Part shown: positions 57,278-64,000 of the stretch, piece after piece | How positions within the stretch are numbered: position 1 is the stretch's first letter | Layout of the letters: each line of letters begins with the position of its first letter | The notes under the pieces: model-generated | The model's database searches: none | What the model saw: only the letters and a program-made list of their open reading frames with translations | Told to the model about the DNA's origin: nothing | Position numbers and translations under genes: made by a program | Source of the DNA: Alteribacillus bidgolensis | Lineage (GTDB): Bacteria; Bacillota; Bacilli; Bacillales; Marinococcaceae | Assembly (NCBI RefSeq): GCF_002886255.1 | Contig: NZ_KZ614149.1 | Coordinates: forward strand, 1,178,001 to 1,242,000 | Length of the DNA stretch: 64,000 bases | Direction: 5' to 3'

Positions 57278-59149
57278 TCAGCTAACCTCCTTTTCGATTT
57301 TCTTTACTTGTTCGAGAGGTATATGATAGCCATGGTCCTCTTTAATTGAACGTATAAGCATCGATCCAAAGGTCAGAATAACTCCTGTACCAATTACTAA
57401 GAATGGAGGAACAATGGTATCGTCCATATTTATCATAATCATTCCAAATCCCCAAATAAACAGTCCAAGGCCAATAACAAACGGCAATATAGATCCGTTC
57501 GGCATATGAATATCCGTCATTGGTTCTGCCGGCTTCATTGTTCCATCACCATGAACTTTTTCGTAAAACCATGGATCCAATGAACGAACCTGTGGGGTTT
57601 GAGCAAAGTTGTACTCTGGGATAGGCGTTGGTGTAGACCATTCTAATGTACGTGCATCCCAAGGATCATTAACTGTAATGCGCTCTGAATTAAATGCAGA
57701 GTACACGACGTTAATGATAAGAACAAGAATTGCTGCCCCCATAACAAAGGAACCGATACTTGAAACGAGATTCATCGTTTCCATGCCTTGACCTTCAAGG
57801 TACGTATATACACGTCTAGGCATACCGATTAAACCAAGAATGTGCTGAATAAAGAAAGTCATGTGGAAACCGATATAAAACAGCCAAAACATAAGTATAC
57901 CTAATTTTTCATTTAGTTTATGGCCGAACATTTTTGGATACCAGTAGTAAGTACCAGCTAGTAACCCTAATACAATACCACCGATAATAATGTAGTGAAA
58001 GTGAGCAACAACAAAGTATGTGTCATGGTACAAGTAATCTACAGGCACCATTGCAAGCATTACACCTGTTACACCGCCCAGTACAAATGTCGGTACAAAA
58101 GAAGATGCACAGAGCATTGCTGTGTTGAACGTGATTTTTCCGCCCCACATTGTAAATAGCCAGTTAAAGATTTTGATACCTGTTGGAACGGCGATACCCA
58201 TAGTAGCAATGGCGAATACAGAGTTCGTAATCGGGCCTAAACCTACTGTGAACATGTGGTGAACCCAAACCATAAACCCTAAAAATGCAATGACTAATGT
58301 TGCAAATACCATTGCTGTATAACCAAACAAGCGTTTTCTTGAAAAAGCCGGAATAACTTCTGAAATAATACCAAATGCCGGCAAAACAAGAATATACACT
58401 TCCGGATGACCAAAAATCCAGAAGATATGCTGCCAAAGAACAGCATTCCCCCCCATATCAGGAATAAAAAATTGTCCGCCAAATATTCGATCGAGCATTA
58501 AAAGTGCCAGACCTGCTGCAAGCGGTGTAAAAGCAAATACAATAAGGATCGAGACAACAAGGCCTGTCCAGCAGAACAATGGCATTCTCATCATTGTCAT
58601 ACCTGGAGCACGCATGTTAATGATCGTTACAATAAAGTTTATAGCAGATACCAGTGTACCAATCCCACTCACCTGTAGACCTACTACATAGAAATCCAAG
58701 CCAAGGTCAGCATACTCTCCGCTTGAAAGCGGCACGTACGCAGTCCAGCCTGCATCAGGACCTCCTCCAAAAAACCAGCTTACGCTTAACAAAAGGCCGC
58801 CAAAGAAGAAAATCCAAAAACCGAGAGCGTTAACAAAAGGAAATGCAACGTCCCTAGCTCCGATTTGTAATGGAATAACAAAGTTCATAAACGCAAAAAT
58901 CAGCGGAGTTGCTGCTAAAAACAACATAATCGTCCCATGCATTGTAATTAATTCATTAAATGTTTGTCCGGTAAGAAAATCATTTTCAGCTGACATCAGC
59001 TGTATTCTCATAAACAAAGCCATCATACCTGCTTTAACGAAAAACAGCGTGCCCGCGATCAAATATAATACCGCCAGCTTTTTATGGTCGACAGTAGTCA
59101 GCCAATCCCATAAAACACTTTTATCTTTAGTAGCTGTTGCAGTTGCCAC
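57278..59149 (-). CDS. ctaD: Cytochrome c oxidase subunit I CtaD
   Basis: The catalytic heme-copper subunit of 623 residues, with 12 core membrane segments plus extra C-terminal segments seen in Bacillus caa3. The low-spin heme ligand lies in ITMHGTIMLFLAATPLIF; the CuB/tyrosine motif is WIFGHPEVYILVLP (about 245); later histidines are in VWVHHMF and HDTYFVVAHFHY. It pumps protons while reducing O2 to water. It starts at a GTG after AAGGAGG, 26 bases downstream of ctaC. Confidence 0.98.
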   Translation of the reverse strand: MATATATKDKSVLWDWLTTVDHKKLAVLYLIAGTLFFVKAGMMALFMRIQLMSAENDFLTGQTFNELITMHGTIMLFLAATPLIFAFMNFVIPLQIGARDVAFPFVNALGFWIFFFGGLLLSVSWFFGGGPDAGWTAYVPLSSGEYADLGLDFYVVGLQVSGIGTLVSAINFIVTIINMRAPGMTMMRMPLFCWTGLVVSILIVFAFTPLAAGLALLMLDRIFGGQFFIPDMGGNAVLWQHIFWIFGHPEVYILVLPAFGIISEVIPAFSRKRLFGYTAMVFATLVIAFLGFMVWVHHMFTVGLGPITNSVFAIATMGIAVPTGIKIFNWLFTMWGGKITFNTAMLCASSFVPTFVLGGVTGVMLAMVPVDYLYHDTYFVVAHFHYIIIGGIVLGLLAGTYYWYPKMFGHKLNEKLGILMFWLFYIGFHMTFFIQHILGLIGMPRRVYTYLEGQGMETMNLVSSIGSFVMGAAILVLIINVVYSAFNSERITVNDPWDARTLEWSTPTPIPEYNFAQTPQVRSLDPWFYEKVHGDGTMKPAEPMTDIHMPNGSILPFVIGLGLFIWGFGMIMINMDDTIVPPFLVIGTGVILTFGSMLIRSIKEDHGYHIPLEQVKKIEKEVS

Positions 59150-59175
59150 GTGGTTTACCTCCTTTTTAAATTATT

Positions 59176-60258
59176 TTACTCTTCATCTTCCACGCTAAGA
59201 GTATTTAGATATTCAATAATCGCTTCCATATCCTCGTCGCTCATATCTGGATATGGCTGCATGTTATTACCTTGCTTGAACGATTGTGGATCACGGATCC
59301 ATTCTTCTAGATTTTCATTATTAAAATCAATTACACCTGCAATATACTCGCGGTCTGCAAAGTTCGTAAGTGCCGGACCTTGTGCAGAACCTTGTCCTTC
59401 TACAGCATGACAGCCGATACAGCCTTGATCTTCAAATACTTGACGCCCTTCGGCTGCTACAGAATTTTCCTCTGGCGCTTCTTCTTCTTGAGACATACTA
59501 TCAACCCATGCATCATACTCATCACGTTCCAAAGCCACTACTTTGAAATCCATTAGAGCGTGAGAAGGTCCACAGAGTTCAGCACATTTTCCTTTATAAA
59601 CTCCCGGCTCATCTGCTTGTAACCACAGGCTGTTCTCAACCCCAGGAATAGTATCAATTTTTCCGCCGAGTGCCGGCACCCAAAATGAGTGGATAACATC
59701 GTTACCGGTTACATTAAACCAAACCTTTTCGTCAACGGGAATGTAGACTTCATTTCCAGCTGTAAAACCTTCTGGATAATCAAATTGCCACCAGTATTGA
59801 TGTCCCGTTACATCAATGACAACAGCATCCTCACCTTCTTCTGCTGCTGCTTCTTCTGCTTCTTCACCTTCTTCTTCGCCGCTTGAGCCTGCGGCTTCCG
59901 GAGCTTCCTCAGCTAAATAATATGTACCTGCAATGGTTGGCACAGCAAGAATGACAAGCAATATAATTGGAATAATGGTCCACGTTAATTCCAGTGTCTT
60001 ACTGCCTTCCACCTGTTTTGGAATCTCATCATCGCCAGGTTTTCTGCGGAACTTTACCACGGCAATAAAGAATAAGGTAAAAACAACAATGATAACTAAA
60101 GCCATCACATACAAGCTCAAAATCATGTTGTCAAAAATCCATTGAGCCTGCGGGCCATAAGGATCTAATGCTGTTAACCTATCCTCTCCGCACCCTGCCA
60201 GAAATAAAAGCATTGCGGACAAAGGAAGGAAACGCAATAAGCCTTTGCGTCCTTTCAT
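59176..60258 (-). CDS. ctaC: Cytochrome c oxidase subunit II CtaC with cytochrome c domain
   Basis: A 360-residue lipoprotein subunit of the caa3 oxidase. A signal peptide ends in the lipobox LAGC; two membrane helices follow (about 44-70 and 90-115). The CuA domain has VTGHQYWWQFDYPEGF, NDVIHSFWVPALGGK and the ligand loop CAELCGPSHALM. A fused cytochrome c domain has CIGCH (about 285) with MQPYPDMSDEDM as the sixth-ligand region. An acidic insert of about 28 residues (mostly E and A) precedes the CuA domain. The ATG at 60258 is preferred since the signal peptide starts there. Confidence 0.97.
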   Translation of the reverse strand: MKGRKGLLRFLPLSAMLLFLAGCGEDRLTALDPYGPQAQWIFDNMILSLYVMALVIIVVFTLFFIAVVKFRRKPGDDEIPKQVEGSKTLELTWTIIPIILLVILAVPTIAGTYYLAEEAPEAAGSSGEEEGEEAEEAAAEEGEDAVVIDVTGHQYWWQFDYPEGFTAGNEVYIPVDEKVWFNVTGNDVIHSFWVPALGGKIDTIPGVENSLWLQADEPGVYKGKCAELCGPSHALMDFKVVALERDEYDAWVDSMSQEEEAPEENSVAAEGRQVFEDQGCIGCHAVEGQGSAQGPALTNFADREYIAGVIDFNNENLEEWIRDPQSFKQGNNMQPYPDMSDEDMEAIIEYLNTLSVEDEE

Positions 60259-60353
60259 AAAGCAATCAAACCTCTCTTTCAAGTAAAATAGTTACAAAAT
60301 TTATCTTGTATTTATAGTCATTCTCCCTCTCGACCCTTTTTATGAGAAAACTG

Positions 60354-60394
60354 CATTCACAGGACACTTTCAAAAGTACTAAGTCCTGTGAATG
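60354..60394 (-). terminator. Terminator downstream of ctaB
   Basis: CATTCACAGGAC / GTCCTGTGAATG is a perfect 12-bp stem. On the minus strand it is followed by CAGTTTTCTC. It separates ctaB from ctaCDEF. Confidence 0.85.
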
Positions 60395-60437
60395 TAGTAA
60401 TTCGTTTTAAAGAGGTGAATTGCACCTTGCAGCGATT

Positions 60438-61370
60438 TTACATGTGGACAATGACCATAAGTACAAACAGTATGGTTAGGTAATTCAAGGAATACACAAA
60501 CATTAAACGGGCCCATTTAATATCATCTTTCATTTTGAATCCTGCGAACCCTAAAAGCAGCCAGCCCAACCCTAAAGCAGCTGCTGCAATCGTATATACT
60601 AGGCCAAATTCATATAACAAAAGTGAAATTGGCAGCAGTGTTGCTACATATAAAACGATTTGCCTTTTAGTCATAGCAAAACCAGCAACTACAGGAAGCA
60701 TTGGAATTCCTGCTGCCTTATATTCATGAGAGCGCTTCATAGCTAACGCTAAAAAGTGCGGCGGCTGCCAGATAAACATAATAGAAAACAACAGCCAAGC
60801 ATAAATATGAAGTCCTGGATCAACTGCTGCCCAGCCGATTAACGGCGGAACGGCACCAGAAATGCTCCCAGCGACTGTATTTAATGTAGACACCCTTTTA
60901 AGCCACATCGTATATATCATCACATAAACAACCAAACCGATAATGGCAATAATCGCAGCAACCATTTCTACTGCTGCAAGCATCAAAATCCCGGCAGCAG
61001 ACTGTATTAACCCTGCTACAAGAACATTTGTCGGTTTGATATTTCCTGTGACAGTCGGCCTTTCTTTTGTACGCTCCATTAAATGATCTATGTCACGATC
61101 AATATAATTATTTAGCGTACACCCCCCTGCCATAACCAAACCAGCACCAATGATTGTCAAAATAAGAATGTGCAGATTTTGAACCAATGGAAAACCTGTA
61201 TATACAGAAGCAAGAAACAGACCTGTAAACGCAGTGATCAAGTTTGAAGTTACGATGCCCATTTTAGCAAGGGTTACGTAATCTTTCCAGGATTTCCCCC
61301 CAGAAACCGCTCTAGTCTCTTCTGTTTCTATTACTTTTGTAGATTCTATGGCCGTATTCGTCTTACTCAA
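60438..61370 (-). CDS. ctaB: Protoheme IX farnesyltransferase CtaB (heme O synthase)
   Basis: A UbiA-family prenyltransferase that converts heme B to heme O. The 310-residue product has about eight or nine membrane segments. The first aspartate-rich motif is NNYIDRDIDHLMERTKERP (about 94-112); WLKRVSTLNTVAGSISGAVPPLIGW and IWQPPHFLALAMKRSHEYKAAGIPM follow. The start is likely the TTG at 61370, six bases after AAGGGGGTG. It is divergent from ctaA, the next enzyme of the pathway. Confidence 0.96.
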   Translation of the reverse strand: MSKTNTAIESTKVIETEETRAVSGGKSWKDYVTLAKMGIVTSNLITAFTGLFLASVYTGFPLVQNLHILILTIIGAGLVMAGGCTLNNYIDRDIDHLMERTKERPTVTGNIKPTNVLVAGLIQSAAGILMLAAVEMVAAIIAIIGLVVYVMIYTMWLKRVSTLNTVAGSISGAVPPLIGWAAVDPGLHIYAWLLFSIMFIWQPPHFLALAMKRSHEYKAAGIPMLPVVAGFAMTKRQIVLYVATLLPISLLLYEFGLVYTIAAAALGLGWLLLGFAGFKMKDDIKWARLMFVYSLNYLTILFVLMVIVHM

Positions 61371-61734
61371 ACCTTTCACCCCCTTCAAAACTAGCGGTCG
61401 CAGACAATCAGCTTGTCCTTATGAAGAAAGCAAATATATCGACAGCATTTTTCTTGATTCTTCATCAATAAAAAGATTGTACCACATAACCGCATTGTGA
61501 GAGAAACTCATTCAAACTTTCTTCACCCAATATCATACTACAGACATTATAGCTTAAAATCATTTTTGTTTCATTAGTTTCACAAGTTTCACACTTTCTT
61601 CACATTTGTCCATTTCCTTTGAATGTTCATTCTTCTAAAATTGACTTTTTTCGTAGTTTTTCTTTACGATTAGAGTGTTATTGATCAAACGTTATTATTT
61701 ACCGTCTAAAAAGGGGACGGGGAGGTGAAAGCAG
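61371..61734. promoter_or_regulatory. Divergent ctaA-ctaB control region
   Basis: A 364-base AT-rich gap. A likely ctaA promoter is TTGACT (61641-61646) with TACGAT (61665-61670), 18-base spacer. In B. subtilis ResD and CcpA act on this region; I see no site that I can assign to either with confidence. No repeat copy is present. Confidence 0.55.
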
Positions 61735-62646
61735 ATGAAAAATAAAGGATTAAAAATATTTGGCATCATTACATCCATTGGTATGTTAATTGTACTCCTG
61801 CAAGGGGCACTTGTTACAAAAACTGGGTCAGCAGAAGGGTGCGGAGCAACCTGGCCGCTATGTTTTGGAGAAGTAATTCCTGAATCTCCTGCACTTGAAA
61901 CGATTATTGAATACAGTCACCGGCTTTGGTCTGGATTAATGGGACTATTCGTTATTATTTTGGCTGTGTGGTCCTGGAAGAAGCTTTCACATCTTCGCGA
62001 AACAAAATTCATGGCGCTTATGGCTGTATTATTTATTATGTTTCAAGGTTTAATGGGAGCTGGTGCTGTCATTTGGGGTAATTCCGATATTGTTTTGGCC
62101 CTTCATTTTGGTATTTCGACCATTTCATTTGCATCGGTTGTTTTATTAACCGTTCTTGCTTTTGAAAATGATCTGCAGCATGTTTTGGCACCAATTGTGT
62201 CAAAGGGATACAGAATCTATCTCTTTTTTGTGCTGATTTATTGCTACGCTGTCATTTATACAGGAGCGTATGTCAAACATACTGAAGCAACGTATGTTTG
62301 CGGAGGTTATCCGTTATGCAATAATGAACTTATACCGAACATGAGCGGCGGTTTAGGCTTTGAAATTGGTGTTCACTTTGCACATCGCGTTTTCGCAAGT
62401 CTGTTAGTGATTTTTCTTGTTATTTTGCTGATTTGGACATTGAAGCGTTTCCGAACGTATAAAAGTTTAGTTTGGACGAGTATTTTAGCAAACCTTCTCG
62501 TCTTTATCCAAGCCGCAGCTGGAATATCTGTCTTATATTCCGATAACTACTTAACTCCTGCCCTTTTTCATGCCCTTACAGTAACTGTTTTATTTACTAT
62601 CTTAGGGTACATGGCAATGATTATTACCAGAAACAAAACTTCTTAA
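61735..62646 (+). CDS. ctaA: Heme A synthase CtaA
   Basis: The membrane monooxygenase that oxidises the methyl group of heme O to give heme A. The 303-residue product has eight membrane segments in two four-helix halves. Heme-ligand histidines lie in IEYSHRLWSGLMGL and LALHFGIS in the first half, and in HFAHRVFASLLV and LFHALTVTVLF in the second. The conserved extracytoplasmic Cys pairs are at GCGATWPLC (about 36-44) and VCGGYPLC. GGGGAGGTG precedes the ATG. Confidence 0.96.
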   Translation: MKNKGLKIFGIITSIGMLIVLLQGALVTKTGSAEGCGATWPLCFGEVIPESPALETIIEYSHRLWSGLMGLFVIILAVWSWKKLSHLRETKFMALMAVLFIMFQGLMGAGAVIWGNSDIVLALHFGISTISFASVVLLTVLAFENDLQHVLAPIVSKGYRIYLFFVLIYCYAVIYTGAYVKHTEATYVCGGYPLCNNELIPNMSGGLGFEIGVHFAHRVFASLLVIFLVILLIWTLKRFRTYKSLVWTSILANLLVFIQAAAGISVLYSDNYLTPALFHALTVTVLFTILGYMAMIITRNKTS

Positions 62647-62654
62647 TCAGACAA

Positions 62655-62694
62655 AAGCGGAGCTTTCCCATTTATGGGAAGCTCCTTTTTTGCT
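62655..62694. terminator. Bidirectional terminator downstream of ctaA
   Basis: GGAGCTTtCCCAT tt ATGGGAAGCTCC followed by TTTTTT on the plus strand, between convergent genes. Confidence 0.88.
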
Positions 62695-62742
62695 TAAGCA
62701 TAAGATTATACAGCTTTTTGCATGGCAGCAGGGCGTTTTTTC

Positions 62743-63909
62743 CTAAAAAAAATCATAAATAAAAGGGGCATTTGTCACAACGCTTTGTTTCAGCTTTTGA
62801 AATTCTCTTTTGTTCCCTGCAATTTTGCCAGTATCAAAAGCTGTATCAACAGGTAAATACCCTAAAAAAACGGCGGCTGCGGTGCGGATGGACATAGAAA
62901 GGGCACCTTCTCCATTTCCTGTTTTTGTAACTTCATTTTTATTTGGAGCATAGGTGACATGAAATATACCGTCATTCCAATCACAATTTTCATCTCTTAT
63001 GTGTAACGTAAGAGAATTTCCTTCTTCCAGCTTTAATGGATACTGTATTAAAAATCCTTTCATATCGATAATTCGTGCCATGAAATAACTATTTCTCGTT
63101 TCAATTATTTTAGGGTCCGGTAAAAAATAGCGTGTGGGATCATCAATCGGCGGTTTCACATCTGCTTCGTTTATCATCGAGTCATGATTGGCAATAAATC
63201 TCCAAATCTGTTGTCTTGTTTCTTCATCTATGGCAGCATACTCATGCACAGTCATCATTTTGTTTTTGACATTATAAATAATGTATCCTTTTTCTTCTCC
63301 GTCACTATTAGTATAAACAGCAATTTGTGCTTTTTTTATTTTTCGGTGGACATAACGCCACCAATTCTCATCGCGCTCAACAGCTCCATTATACCTCCGT
63401 GCGAAGGATTGATATATATTGTTAAGAATCGGCCAATCATCAATGGCAGCACGGTGGAAGCTGCCTTTTTCGATACCGCCTTTTTCTGGAAGCTGTTCTC
63501 TTTTTAAATGCCATGTAAGTGAATCTGAAAACAACTCCCAGCCGAACTTACGATAAAATCCTATGGAAAAAGGAAATAAAAAGGAAAGCTGATGCCCTCT
63601 TTCGTACATATCTTTTAAAGAAGCTTCCAATAGCTGCCTCACAAGACCGTTTCTTCTTGCTTCTGGCCAGGTAGCTACCCCGGAAACTCCCCCCATCTTC
63701 ATTTTCCTGCCTCCTACAAATACATTGGCTGGCAGTATGTGAAGCTTTGACAGTAACCTGTTTCCTTCTGCAGCAACCCATGTATTCTCCGGTATCATAA
63801 CTCGTTCCATGTTGATTCTGTCTTCATCAGACATTTCAAATTGAAAGGCAAATTGATTAAGTTCGAGGCTCTGTTCTAGCTCTGTTTCTTTTATTTTTCG
63901 AATTTCCAT
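62743..63909 (-). CDS. Eis-like GNAT family N-acetyltransferase
   Basis: A 388-residue protein with the Eis-family layout: a tandem GNAT fold (first acetyl-CoA loop GVATWPEARRNGLVRQLLEASL, about 78-99) and a C-terminal SCP2-like domain (about 285-388). LSFLFPFSIGFYRKFGWELF follows the first fold. Homologues acetylate amines on varied small molecules; the substrate here is not known. The product ends with a hydrophobic PFIYDFF, usual for the catalytic C-terminal carboxylate of Eis proteins. AAGGAGA precedes the ATG. Confidence 0.87.
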   Translation of the reverse strand: MEIRKIKETELEQSLELNQFAFQFEMSDEDRINMERVMIPENTWVAAEGNRLLSKLHILPANVFVGGRKMKMGGVSGVATWPEARRNGLVRQLLEASLKDMYERGHQLSFLFPFSIGFYRKFGWELFSDSLTWHLKREQLPEKGGIEKGSFHRAAIDDWPILNNIYQSFARRYNGAVERDENWWRYVHRKIKKAQIAVYTNSDGEEKGYIIYNVKNKMMTVHEYAAIDEETRQQIWRFIANHDSMINEADVKPPIDDPTRYFLPDPKIIETRNSYFMARIIDMKGFLIQYPLKLEEGNSLTLHIRDENCDWNDGIFHVTYAPNKNEVTKTGNGEGALSMSIRTAAAVFLGYLPVDTAFDTGKIAGNKREFQKLKQSVVTNAPFIYDFF

Positions 63910-64000
63910 AGCGAACAGTCTCCTTTAAAGATGTAAGTTATTTTTCAGACCCAACCTTACCATTCTAAACCATTATGAATTTTCCTTCTTTTGATATGTT

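Noticed and set aside
57278..59149. Possible fusion of subunits I and III in ctaD
   Set aside because: A separate ctaE follows one base later. The 623-residue length is normal for Bacillus caa3 subunit I.

Overview
The window is a stretch of chromosome from a low-GC, endospore-forming member of the Bacillaceae. Support comes from the sporulation genes (spoIIGA, sigE, sigG, spoVD, spoVE, ylbJ, gerR), bacillithiol synthesis (bshC), a caa3-type cytochrome oxidase, and gene order close to Bacillus subtilis from ylmE through the dcw cluster and the ylb block to ctaA. A NaChBac-type sodium channel and strongly acidic extracytoplasmic segments in CtaC, DivIB and PBP2b suggest a haloalkaliphilic relative (inference). 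I see no rRNA or tRNA gene, CRISPR array, prophage, transposase gene or plasmid feature.

Positions 1-24300, all on the minus strand, hold the cell-division and cell-wall cluster. In transcription order it is mraZ-rsmH-ftsL-pbpB-spoVD-murE-mraY-murD-spoVE-murG-murB-divIB-ylxW-ylxX-sbp-ftsA-ftsZ, then spoIIGA-sigE-sigG and ylmC-pgeF-ylmE (the last runs off the window). These genes make lipid II, build the divisome and then switch on the sporulation sigma factors. A three-fold 10-bp phased operator for MraZ lies ahead of the cluster. Two long composite repeats interrupt it, between murB and divIB and between murE and spoVD.

Positions 24300-38500 hold bshC, a DUF3397 membrane protein, ylbP, gerR, an enoyl-CoA-hydratase-like gene, rpmF-ylbN, tmcAL, ddcP-ylbK, ylbJ, coaD-rsmD, an MFS transporter and ylbG. 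The gap between rsmD and the MFS gene carries a string of stem-loops ending in a terminator on the plus strand, which is a candidate non-coding RNA.

Positions 38500-50700 are a metabolic and regulatory block lying between ylbG and ricF (ylbF), which are neighbours in B. subtilis. It holds an SDR gene, a proline operon proB-proA-proI under a T-box with a proline specifier codon, the sodium channel, aspartokinase thrD, a small exported protein, a nitroreductase, a solitary bioB with a BirA box, tnrA with its own TnrA/GlnR box, the c-di-AMP-binding CBS protein cbpB, and namA.

Positions 50700-64000 hold ricF, a secreted protein of unknown function, ylbE, ylbD, a thioesterase, a CBS protein, ylbA, ytvI, then ctaM and ctaF-E-D-C, ctaB, divergent ctaA, and an Eis-like acetyltransferase.

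The most unusual feature is a dispersed intergenic repeat seen about ten times, always in the same orientation. Its core is two hairpins whose loops carry RUCCU while the stem sequences change in a compensatory way. The largest copy adds three more hairpins with a GUCCU loop. This fits the Bacillaceae-1 RNA motif as I remember it, and it is the best candidate here for a poorly understood system.
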